Of a stretch of 64,000 nt of DNA, positions 55,110 through 62,899 are shown piece after piece. The stretch spans positions 496,001 to 560,000 of the forward strand of contig NZ_JAIEZV010000001.1 in assembly GCF_019599545.1 (NCBI RefSeq). Reading direction: 5' to 3'. The notes under the pieces were generated by a model. That model searched no databases. It saw only the letters and a list, made by a program, of their open reading frames with translations, and had not been told where the DNA came from. The number at the start of each line of letters is the position of its first letter. The stretch's first letter is position 1. A program made the translations under genes and the position numbers. Source of the DNA: Halobacillus sp. Nhm2S1. GTDB lineage: Bacteria > Bacillota > Bacilli > Bacillales > Halobacillaceae.

Positions 55110-56132
55110 ATGGATCAAAAACGTCCGAACAACTCAAAAGAACTAGAATCTAAACTGGAAAAATTGTCGCTTTATAAAGAGATGCTGCAATCACTACAGA
55201 AAACCAATGTCATCGATGACTACCTTCTTATCAAACAAGAATCTCATGATTCTAAGAATCAAACAGAAGGAGTTTTAAAGAAAATGGATGAATACCATTA
55301 CAACGCCGAGCAGAGATCCCAACAACTCGCTGCTCAAATACAATCCGTGAAGGAAACGGTGAACGGATTGCAAAAAGACATCGACTTTATTAAAGAGAAA
55401 ATGGACCGCCTTCAAGTCCATGATTTAATGGAGAAAATGAATCGTTTCATGGATAATCAAGGGTCTGCTAAAAAAGCAGAGGAAGTGAACGAGGTCACTC
55501 GTTTGACTCAGGAAATCCAGCAGTTGAAGCAACAAATGCAAACCGTTGAGCATCAGAAGGAAATCCCTGTTGCTGAACACCCTGCAAAGCAAAAAGGAAA
55601 AGTTCAAACCTCCGATTTTCGGAAGCTTCAAAATATGCTTCAATCAAAGAGGATCTCACCACAACGAAATGATTACCATCAGCCAATGAGTCACCAACAT
55701 CCCTATACGTCCTACCAGCAAAACTACTCTGCCAATACACAGGGGTTCCAAGGCCCCTCATCGTTTCCTAAACCGACGAGAGCCAAAGCTGGAAAATCAA
55801 AAACTTACGTCAACCCTCAGTTCGACTTCAACCAGCAGACAACGATAAAGGCAAACTCAAAAAAAAACGATAAAGAAACCGCCCACGTCGGAATAAACAA
55901 AGAGAAGACCACAAAGAAAACGAATATTCAATTTCAATTGATGAAACCAGAATCTGCACAAATGGCCATTTACCATGCAGAAGCGCAGAAACCAAGGATG
56001 AAGAGAGATGAATCGAACAGTGAAAATAATCAAATAGAAACCAAGGATCATTCAAACCTTCCTTCCAGTAGTGAATCCATGAAGAAAAAGGAACGATCCC
56101 TGCTTTCTATTTTCCAGCGGTGGAACAGCTGA
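55110..56132 (+). CDS. Coiled-coil, Gln/Asn/His/Tyr-rich protein, candidate spore coat component
   Basis: A 340-residue basic protein. Residues about 5-160 form coiled coils (ESKLEKLSLYKEML, VKETVNGLQKDIDFIKEKMD, EIQQLKQQMQTVEHQK); residues about 190-255 are low-complexity, rich in Q, N, H, Y and P (YHQPMSHQHPYTSYQQNYSA), followed by a Lys-rich segment. This layout recalls spore morphogenetic or coat proteins such as CotO or SafA without being a recognisable homologue. ATG at 55110 has AAAAGGG nine bases upstream. The JAMM gene starts one base after its stop. Confidence 0.62.
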   Translation: MDQKRPNNSKELESKLEKLSLYKEMLQSLQKTNVIDDYLLIKQESHDSKNQTEGVLKKMDEYHYNAEQRSQQLAAQIQSVKETVNGLQKDIDFIKEKMDRLQVHDLMEKMNRFMDNQGSAKKAEEVNEVTRLTQEIQQLKQQMQTVEHQKEIPVAEHPAKQKGKVQTSDFRKLQNMLQSKRISPQRNDYHQPMSHQHPYTSYQQNYSANTQGFQGPSSFPKPTRAKAGKSKTYVNPQFDFNQQTTIKANSKKNDKETAHVGINKEKTTKKTNIQFQLMKPESAQMAIYHAEAQKPRMKRDESNSENNQIETKDHSNLPSSSESMKKKERSLLSIFQRWNS

Positions 56133-56133
56133 T

Positions 56134-56529
56134 ATGAAAATACTGAAGGATTTATATGATCAGATGATTCTCCAAGGTTCTGAAGCTCTCCCCTATGAAA
56201 CGTGTGGTCTACTCACTGGTGAAGGTCCCAGCGATATTCAAAAGTTATGGCCGTTAGAAAATGAATGGAAGTCGCCTCATCGCTTTTATGTGAGTAAGAA
56301 GGTCGTCGAAGAGACATTAAAGAGAATAACAGCAATCCATCAGACGGTGCTGGGCGTTTATCACTCTCACCCAACCACAGCACCAGTTCCTTCCTTTTAT
56401 GATCTTAAAAATCATCCGGATGACGATATAAAAATGATGATTATCTCCTATAAAAATATCCCTCCAACCGTAAAATGTTATTCCATTAAAAATCGCACTT
56501 ATGACGAACACCCTTTTTCCATAGAATAA
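56134..56529 (+). CDS. JAMM (M67/Mov34-type) metalloprotease
   Basis: A 131-residue single-domain JAMM peptidase. The catalytic Glu22 (ETCGLL) and zinc motif HSHPTTAPVPSFYD (H-x-H, x7, S, xx, D) are complete, so it should be an active zinc enzyme. Prokaryotic members cut C-terminal extensions of ubiquitin-like sulfur carriers in Cys or cofactor synthesis; no ThiS/MoaD- or E1-like gene is nearby. The single-base gap to the upstream gene indicates a shared mRNA and probably coupled translation. The target could be a coat protein, but that is only inference. Confidence 0.85.
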   Translation: MKILKDLYDQMILQGSEALPYETCGLLTGEGPSDIQKLWPLENEWKSPHRFYVSKKVVEETLKRITAIHQTVLGVYHSHPTTAPVPSFYDLKNHPDDDIKMMIISYKNIPPTVKCYSIKNRTYDEHPFSIE

Positions 56530-56595
56530 ACATCTGCCCTTCCCTTTCCACCATTTTTGATTATAATAAAATATCAAGGTTAAGGAGAGGTAAAC

Positions 56596-56733
56596 GTGAA
56601 AGCCAGGAAAGTGAAAAGACAAGTTCAAAATAAGCCTTTTGTGAAAGCTTCCAACCAACCGATTATCATTAACACAACTCCAAGTAAAGCCATTCGTCCC
56701 CGTGGCGGATGCTGCGGTAAAAAGAGAACCTAA
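56596..56733 (+). CDS. 45-residue basic peptide ending RGGCCGKKRT
   Basis: A GTG at 56596, five bases after GGAGAGG, opens a frame of 45 codons. The peptide is strongly basic (KARKVKRQVQNK...), has no membrane helix and ends in RGGCCGKKRT with an adjacent Cys pair. It follows the JAMM gene by 66 bases; a TATAAT box lies at about 56563-56568. Composition resembles small spore-associated proteins. No family recognised. Confidence 0.55.
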   Translation: MKARKVKRQVQNKPFVKASNQPIIINTTPSKAIRPRGGCCGKKRT

Positions 56734-56867
56734 TCCACTCGCCTCCGAATGAGAGGAAATGTGCGTTCTTATTTTATGTTTCATAAACTTAATGACTTTC
56801 GTCTACTAAAGGGCATTCGAAATTACCTTGTATCACAAACTTAACGAATAAATCCTATATATAAAGA

Positions 56868-56916
56868 TAAAAAAGGAAGAAGACGCTCAAATTACATGGC
56901 GTCTTCTTCCTTTTTA
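56868..56916. terminator. bidirectional terminator before ktrC
   Basis: Perfect 17-base stem AAAAAGGAAGAAGACGC / GCGTCTTCTTCCTTTTT with a 13-base loop. Confidence 0.92.
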
Positions 56917-56938
56917 TCTATTTCTATGGCTTTTCTTA

Positions 56939-57604
56939 TTAATCCTCTAATACGAGGTTCTTTTCAAAGCGACTGATATCTTTATCCGCACCAATCACAA
57001 TAAGCACATCGCTCTCTTTAATTTCCTCCGTTGCCATCGGAGAGACGATGACATCCTTATCCCGTTTGATTGCGACGACGTTACATCCATATTCAGCTCG
57101 GATGTCAAGATCAACAAGTGTTTGTCCGCCCATTTTGCTTCCGGCTTTTACCTCGACGACACTGTGATCATCAGAAAGTTCGATATAATCAAGGATGTTA
57201 TTTGAGATAATATTGTGAGCGATTCGTTTCCCCATATCTCGTTCCGGGTGAACGACTTGGTCGGCTCCAATCTTGTTCAGTATTTTTTCATGGTAATCAT
57301 TTTGGGCTTTGACTGTGATCATCTTGATGCCCATTTCTTTTAGAATTAATGTTGTCAGCATGCTCGCCTGAATGTTATCACCAATGGCTACGATGACATG
57401 ATCAATGTTCCGAAACCCGAGCTCTTTCAGCACATTTTCATCTGTAGAATCGGCTATAACAGCGTGTGAGGCGATATCCCGATATTCGTTTACTTTATCT
57501 TCATCAAGGTCGAGGGCAAGGACTTCCATTCCCTCTCGGCTCAATTCGCGGCAGATGCTGCCCCCGAAGCGGCCGAGACCGATGACGGCAAATTCTTTTT
57601 TCAT
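56939..57604 (-). CDS. ktrC: Potassium uptake regulatory subunit KtrC/KtrA (RCK)
   Basis: A 221-residue cytosolic protein with a TrkA-N domain (1-130; Rossmann GLGRFGGSICREL, acidic residue at the end of beta-2) and a TrkA-C domain (about 135-221). It forms the ATP/ADP-sensing ring of the Ktr K+ channel and binds c-di-AMP through TrkA-C in Bacilli. Membrane subunit KtrB/KtrD is not in this window. Its location near rnjA matches ktrC (ykqB) of B. subtilis. GGAGG precedes ATG. Confidence 0.94.
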   Translation of the reverse strand: MKKEFAVIGLGRFGGSICRELSREGMEVLALDLDEDKVNEYRDIASHAVIADSTDENVLKELGFRNIDHVIVAIGDNIQASMLTTLILKEMGIKMITVKAQNDYHEKILNKIGADQVVHPERDMGKRIAHNIISNNILDYIELSDDHSVVEVKAGSKMGGQTLVDLDIRAEYGCNVVAIKRDKDVIVSPMATEEIKESDVLIVIGADKDISRFEKNLVLED

Positions 57605-57793
57605 ACGTCAACCTCCAACTGTCTCGCAAAATCTAAGCTTATTCTATCATATAAAACCTTACTCCACATGCGGAATCATCAATTTCAATTTAGAATCTAT
57701 CTGTACTTTGCTAGTTTTCTTTGTATTTAGAACCGTTTAGTGATCAGGCAAAACCGTTTATAAGAACGATACCCTATCATCAAGTAAACTCGA

Positions 57794-57828
57794 AAAAAAG
57801 CTTAGAGTCTATAGACTCTAAGCTTTTT
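57794..57828. terminator. terminator after ythB
   Basis: A perfect 34-base palindrome with arms AAAAAGCTTAGAGTCTA / TAGACTCTAAGCTTTTT, directly after the oxidase operon. Confidence 0.9.
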
Positions 57829-57839
57829 AGTGGATGGCT

Positions 57840-58853
57840 TTATTTTTTACCTTTGACATAATCCGCATCGAAAAGGAATAGACGCATCAATAGGATGAGT
57901 GACGGGATTAACAAAAGCAGTCCGGCAATGAAGACGATGACCAGAGCAATAGCCATGGACTCATTGGTCACGCCACTTGTAATGGTTACATATGGGTAAA
58001 GCAAGTACGGCAAGTGAGAAGCTCCGTAACCAAAGAAGGCGATGAAAAATTGAATCATGACAGCAATAAACGCCCAGCCGTAATACTTCCCTTGATAGAC
58101 TAGGAAGACAGCAATCATGAAAAAGGCTACGGATATACCGAAGACCCACCATAATTCTATCGCTCGTTGGTAATGGTCCATATTCTGCTGACTAAGCGCG
58201 ATAAACGTCGTGAGACTGGCAATGATGGTCGGCGAACTCCAAAATAACGCGTATTTTCTAAGGATTTCAAGCGCAGGCTTATCACCTGCCCGGTTAGCAT
58301 AATACGTCAGGAACATGGCACTGATATAAAGGACACTAACGATGGCAAGGAAAACGACACTCCAGGAATAGGGACTTGATATCAACTCTCCGTATAGGAG
58401 CTGCACCCCGTATGCCGTTTCCTCAATGAATCCACCTTCAGATATGGTAAGTGCAGTCGAAAGAGATGCAGGGATGAGTAATCCAGTGGCCCCATACAGA
58501 AACATATAAAGAGAGTTATCCTTCGATCCATAATTCTCAAAGGCATAAAAGGACCCCCTGATTGCGAGCAGGACAATGGCGATACTTCCCGGAATCAAAA
58601 GCGTTTGACCAAAATAGTAGGCCATATCCGGGAAAAATCCAACGAGTCCTACGAAAAAGAAGACGAAAAATACGTTGGTCACTTCCCACACAGGCGATAA
58701 ATACCGGGAAATCAGCTGGTTGATCAAGTGATCCTTCTTTGTCATTCTTGCGTAGTAAGCGAAGAAGCCAGCACCGAAATCAACGGAAGCAACGATCAAA
58801 TATCCATAGAGGAAGAGCCATAGAACGGAAATCCCAATCAATTCATAACTCAT
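57840..58853 (-). CDS. ythB: Cytochrome bd-type quinol oxidase subunit II
   Basis: A 337-residue membrane protein with eight to nine helices of the CydB family (LWLFLYGYLIVASVDFGAGFFAYYAR, LSPVWEVTNVFFVFFFVGLVGFFPD). It is the partner of subunit I; the ATGA overlap of four bases with ythA shows coupling. Assignment to the YthB/CbdB branch follows that of subunit I. Confidence 0.92.
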   Translation of the reverse strand: MSYELIGISVLWLFLYGYLIVASVDFGAGFFAYYARMTKKDHLINQLISRYLSPVWEVTNVFFVFFFVGLVGFFPDMAYYFGQTLLIPGSIAIVLLAIRGSFYAFENYGSKDNSLYMFLYGATGLLIPASLSTALTISEGGFIEETAYGVQLLYGELISSPYSWSVVFLAIVSVLYISAMFLTYYANRAGDKPALEILRKYALFWSSPTIIASLTTFIALSQQNMDHYQRAIELWWVFGISVAFFMIAVFLVYQGKYYGWAFIAVMIQFFIAFFGYGASHLPYLLYPYVTITSGVTNESMAIALVIVFIAGLLLLIPSLILLMRLFLFDADYVKGKK

Positions 58854-60211
58854 ACGTCATCCTCCTTACTTGCAGCGGCTGTTTGAGGATAACGATGTTC
58901 CAACTCCAATTCAGCCGGTTTTCCTTTAAATATTTTCCGCAGTGTGATGAGACATCCCATACCGAGGACAAGATACACAGCTGCGAAAAGGATAAACATC
59001 GAAAACACATACGGAGAGGTTGTGGCACCTTCTGCTACGGTCATAAACCCACGTAAAATCCATGGTTGGCGGCCTACTTCTGCGTAAACCCATCCAAATT
59101 CAATAGCAAGCATCGTAAGCGGGCCTGTAGCTACAATTCCCCATAAGAGAAGCGGGTTGTATTCGTTCCATTTTTTCATCTTCCAGAATATGAGGAATAG
59201 GAACGAGATACCTAGCGTATAAAACCCGATGCTGACCATGAGATCAAACATGTAGTGGATCCATAGAGGGGGCCGTTCCTCTTCCGGCGTTTCATTCAAC
59301 CCTTCCACCTCTGCGTTAAAATCGCCGTAGGCAAGGAAACTTAATGCGTTTGGAATTCTTATGGCATTTTCTACTTCATTGTCTTCATTTAATGTACCGA
59401 AGACGACTAGATCGGCACCTTCTTCAGTCTCAAAATGCCACTCCCCTGCTGCTAGTTTTTCCGGCTGAAACTCGGCAAGAAATTTGGCAGACAAGTCGCC
59501 GGCCACAGCTGTCAGAATCGCAAATAAAAACGTCATCGTAACCGTTAGCTTCAAGGCTTTTTTATGGTAGAGCGACCCTTTTTTTATAAGAATGATGAAG
59601 GCTGCAATACCAGCCAGGACCGCAGCCGCCGTTAAATAGGAGGATGAAATAACGTGAAACACCTTCGTCGGTGTCGCAGGGTTGAACATCGCTGCTATCG
59701 GGTCAACCGCTGTGAAACGCCCGTCCTCCATTTCGAAGCCTTGAGGTGTATTCATAAAGGAGTTGACTGTAGTAATGAAAAATGCTGACAATGTCCCACC
59801 GATGACAACAGGAATGGATAATAGCCAGTGGTAGATCGGTTTCTTAAAACGATCCCACGTATATAAATAAATCCCAAGGAAAATCGCTTCAAAGAAGAAA
59901 GCGAACGTTTCCATGAATAGTGGCAGTGCAATCACATTCCCCGCCAACTGCATGAAACTAGGCCATATCAGTGACAACTGCAAACCAATGGCTGTACCTG
60001 TTACAACACCGACGGCTACGGTAATCGTATAGCCGCGTGTCCAGCGACGGGCAAGCAGGGTATAGTGTGGATCTTTTTTCTTTATTCCGATGAGCTCGGC
60101 AATCGATACGAGGACAGGAACACCGACTCCAAGCGTCGCGAAAATCGCATGGAAAAGCAGTGTCATAGCCGTGAGTGCCCGGCTCACTTCAACGGTTTCA
60201 AAACCAAACAT
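58850..60211 (-). CDS. ythA: Cytochrome bd-type quinol oxidase subunit I (YthA/CbdA branch)
   Basis: A 453-residue CydA-family membrane protein. His21 (LLFHAIFATLGVGVP) and the EVGRQPW motif are present; the Q loop is short. The sequence (RRWTRGYTITVAVGVVTGT, MNTPQGFEMEDG, AMFNPATPTKV) agrees with B. subtilis YthA and Geobacillus CbdA more than with CydA proper. It reduces oxygen with menaquinol without pumping. A Rex-type operator lies upstream. No cydC or cydD is present; the ABC genes further on are of another type. Confidence 0.93.
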   Translation of the reverse strand: MFGFETVEVSRALTAMTLLFHAIFATLGVGVPVLVSIAELIGIKKKDPHYTLLARRWTRGYTITVAVGVVTGTAIGLQLSLIWPSFMQLAGNVIALPLFMETFAFFFEAIFLGIYLYTWDRFKKPIYHWLLSIPVVIGGTLSAFFITTVNSFMNTPQGFEMEDGRFTAVDPIAAMFNPATPTKVFHVISSSYLTAAAVLAGIAAFIILIKKGSLYHKKALKLTVTMTFLFAILTAVAGDLSAKFLAEFQPEKLAAGEWHFETEEGADLVVFGTLNEDNEVENAIRIPNALSFLAYGDFNAEVEGLNETPEEERPPLWIHYMFDLMVSIGFYTLGISFLFLIFWKMKKWNEYNPLLLWGIVATGPLTMLAIEFGWVYAEVGRQPWILRGFMTVAEGATTSPYVFSMFILFAAVYLVLGMGCLITLRKIFKGKPAELELEHRYPQTAAASKEDDV

Positions 60212-60297
60212 CTTTCTTCCCCCTAACTAAAATCGGTCACTTCTACCGTTAGTATAAAGCTTGAAAACGGTTCATGGTCAGATGGTTGTTGACGATT

Positions 60298-60315
60298 TTG
60301 TGACATCCTTCACAA
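60298..60315. promoter_or_regulatory. Rex-type operator upstream of ythA
   Basis: TTGTGACATCCTTCACAA, a perfect palindrome TTGTGA-N6-TCACAA as bound by the NADH sensor Rex. It is about 90-105 bases before the ythA start codon. A TATACT box (60250-60255 on the minus strand) lies between. Rex represses cytochrome bd genes in Bacillus when NADH is low. Confidence 0.7.
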
Positions 60316-60448
60316 AGTTTCTATTTGATTAGGATATTACCCGATCTCTTTTTGATTGTCGAACGTTTTGCCTATATCTCTTCTTCCCTATTGGTCATTT
60401 AAATTAACGTACGAATGCCGATAACCAGCACACCACTTCTTCCACGAA

Positions 60449-60995
60449 AGCTCCTAATTGTGGAACACTCAGTTTCGAGAGACACGGGAGTCGTTGCCTG
60501 CATTGAGCGTCAGGGGTGGCCGAGAAGCTACTCGCTTTCCTGTGGGGGAGCGCCGAGCTTCCTCGGACTGCGTCCTGCGGGATCTCGCCTATCTCCTTCT
60601 CCCACGGGAGTCTCGCAGCTTCCCACCCACCCCATTCGATGTATGTGATAATCGAACCCCTTTACCAAGTTGGATTGTCTTACGCTATCCCGATTGTTAG
60701 AAGCAAAAACACTCTGTATCAAGCTTTCAAAGTTCAAATCCCTAGGCATGGGAGTTTTAATTTTATACTCCAATCAAACGAATAGTTGTTTGTTCTGGAA
60801 GTGGTTTCGAGACACTGATTTAGTAAAGGGGCGGAGAGGGATGGCGAGACTCCTGCGGGAAAAGAGTGCTAGGTGAGACCCCGCAAGGCGTCAGCCTGAG
60901 GAGGCTCATCGCGCTCCCACGGAAAGCGAGCTATTCCCCGTAGCCCCCATCCACTCAATAAAAGTCTCGAAACGGAGTCTTCCACAATCCTGCCA
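60449..60995. repeat. Composite palindromic repeat, locus 4
   Basis: Left unit about 60460-60690 is an inverse type I unit (mirror of 30528-30768); right unit 60795-60995 is a forward type II unit (nearly identical core to 28331-28533); the spacer is about 105 bp. Outer ends: GTGGAACACTCAGTTTCGAG at 60460 and CTCGAAACGGAGTCTTCCAC to CCTGCCAA at 60966-60995. Fills most of the 840-bp gap between ythA and yfiC. Open frames of 60-90 codons inside are not genes. Confidence 0.8.
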
Positions 60996-61005
60996 ATTAG
61001 TTGAA

Positions 61006-61036
61006 TAAAAAAGACACCGGATTTCCGGTGTCTTTT
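61006..61036 (-). terminator. terminator after yfiC
   Basis: Stem AAAAGACACCGG / CCGGTGTCTTTT with T run on the minus strand, directly before the composite repeat. Confidence 0.9.
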
Positions 61037-61053
61037 GAAATAAACATATTTAA

Positions 61054-62886
61054 TCATATGGCATCGAGCATTTGGAACTGGGCTTTTACTAGATCATAGT
61101 ACTCGCCTTCCTGGTCCATCAATTCATCATGCGAGCCTTGCTCGAGGATGCGCCCGTTTTCCAGAACGAAAATATTGTCCGCTTCCCGTATGGTCGACAA
61201 GCGGTGCGCAATCATGATTGCTGTTCGTCCCTTGAGCAGTCTACGAAGCGCCTGTTGGATTTTCAGTTCTGTTTCGGTATCGATGCTGGCGGTCGCTTCA
61301 TCCAGAATAAGAATCCTCGGATTAGCAAGAAGCGCACGGGCAAAGGACAAGAGCTGTCGTTCACCGGCGGAAAGGATATTTCCGCGTTCTTCTACTTCCG
61401 TTTCATATCCATTGTTCAGACGCTGGATAAAGTCATCGGCTCCGACGACTTTCGCGGCTTCGATGACTTCTTCATCGGAAGCATCCGGACGTCCGAAACG
61501 TATGTTTTCCATGATCGTCCCTGAGAAAATGAAGGTATCCTGAAGGACGACACTGATCTGCTGGCGCACACTATCAATCGTAGCATCTTTCAAGTCTACC
61601 CCATCAATTTTGACGGCTCCTTTAGTCGGATCATAAAAGCGGCTGATCAAGTTCGCAATCGTCGATTTACCAGAACCCGTATGACCGACAAGGGCGACGG
61701 TCTCCCCTTCCTTCATTTCAAGGTTGATGTCGTGTAGAGCAACGCGTTTGGAATCATAAGCGAATTGAACATGATCAAATTCAATGTGGCCGCGCATATC
61801 TTTCAGCTCAATCGCATCTTTCTTCTCTTCGACATTCGGTTCCTCATCCAGAAATTCAAAGATTCTTTCAGAGGCGGCCATCGCCATCAAGAGTTGGTTA
61901 TACATCTGACCTAAACGGGAGATCGGCTCCCAGAACATGCCAAGGAAGAAAGCGAACATGACAAAGTCACCGACTTCAATACTTGACTGCAAGATTAAAT
62001 GAGCTCCATAAGCGATAAGTATGACCGTTCCGACTGCATTGCTCATTTCAACAAATGGGCGGAACATGGCACTTTTCTTTGAAGCTGTGTTCCAGGATTG
62101 GAAGTTATCCGTATTCACACCATTGAAGTATTCTGTATTTTCTTTTTCCTGAGAAAACGATTGAGTAATACGAATGCCCTGAAGGCTTTCATTTAGATGC
62201 GAATTCAATTTAGATTGTTGAATCCGGACATTCTGCCAGGAGCGGCGGATGTTACGGCGCAGCTTTGTTGAGATATAGAACATGAGCGGCAGGATAACGA
62301 GAATCGCCAGGGCAAGTTTTGGACTGAAAACTAATAGAATAACGACAATTCCTGTCAACATGACGACATCCATCAGCAGGTTGATGATTCCATTCGTGAA
62401 CAATTCCTGGAGGGAGTTGATGTCGTTCATAATCCGGACAAGGATCGAACCTGCGGATCTCGAGTCGAAAAACTTATGAGAAAGTCTTTGGACGTGGGAA
62501 AACAAATGCTGCCTCAGGTCATAGATCACATTCTGACCGAGGATGTTCACATATTTAATTCTAAGTGCATTACCGATATAACTGAGTAAATACATGATGG
62601 CAATGCCCACCACGAGTTGGATCAATAGATTGGTGTCCCCTTCAGCAATCGCAATGTCGATCGCTACTTGACCAATTAACACGGGAACAACCAGCCTCAC
62701 GATGGTGGAAATGAGCATCGCAACGATGGCAACAGGCAGCAATGTTTTGGCATAAGGCTTCAAGTACGTAAGCAGCCGCCACATTTGAGCCCAGTTGAAC
62801 GGCTTTTCAATCGCCTGGTCCTGCGTATATTTAAATCGATTCAAATGAGTACTCGTTTCTGGTTCATGCTTTGGTTTGCGAGCCAT
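61054..62886 (-). CDS. yfiC: ABC exporter, transmembrane-ATPase half transporter (YfiC-like)
   Basis: A 610-residue half transporter: N-terminal cytosolic extension, six membrane helices (about 40-330), nucleotide-binding domain (about 365-600). Walker A GHTGSGKST, Walker B ILILDEATASID with the catalytic Glu, but the signature is LSAGERQ in place of LSGGQ. With the adjacent gene it fits a heterodimeric multidrug-type exporter (YfiB/YfiC). Substrate unknown. AAGGAGG lies six bases before the ATG. Confidence 0.88.
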   Translation of the reverse strand: MARKPKHEPETSTHLNRFKYTQDQAIEKPFNWAQMWRLLTYLKPYAKTLLPVAIVAMLISTIVRLVVPVLIGQVAIDIAIAEGDTNLLIQLVVGIAIMYLLSYIGNALRIKYVNILGQNVIYDLRQHLFSHVQRLSHKFFDSRSAGSILVRIMNDINSLQELFTNGIINLLMDVVMLTGIVVILLVFSPKLALAILVILPLMFYISTKLRRNIRRSWQNVRIQQSKLNSHLNESLQGIRITQSFSQEKENTEYFNGVNTDNFQSWNTASKKSAMFRPFVEMSNAVGTVILIAYGAHLILQSSIEVGDFVMFAFFLGMFWEPISRLGQMYNQLLMAMAASERIFEFLDEEPNVEEKKDAIELKDMRGHIEFDHVQFAYDSKRVALHDINLEMKEGETVALVGHTGSGKSTIANLISRFYDPTKGAVKIDGVDLKDATIDSVRQQISVVLQDTFIFSGTIMENIRFGRPDASDEEVIEAAKVVGADDFIQRLNNGYETEVEERGNILSAGERQLLSFARALLANPRILILDEATASIDTETELKIQQALRRLLKGRTAIMIAHRLSTIREADNIFVLENGRILEQGSHDELMDQEGEYYDLVKAQFQMLDAI

Positions 62887-62899
62887 GGTCTCCCTCCTT

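Noticed and set aside
60255-60275. cre-like sequence TTGAAAACGGTTCATG in the ythA promoter
   Set aside because: The right half-site is one base short and mismatched, so it does not fit the CcpA consensus.
60415-60876. Several overlapping frames of 60-89 codons between ythA and yfiC
   Set aside because: They lie wholly in the composite palindromic repeat and have mirror frames in its other copies; no ribosome sites.
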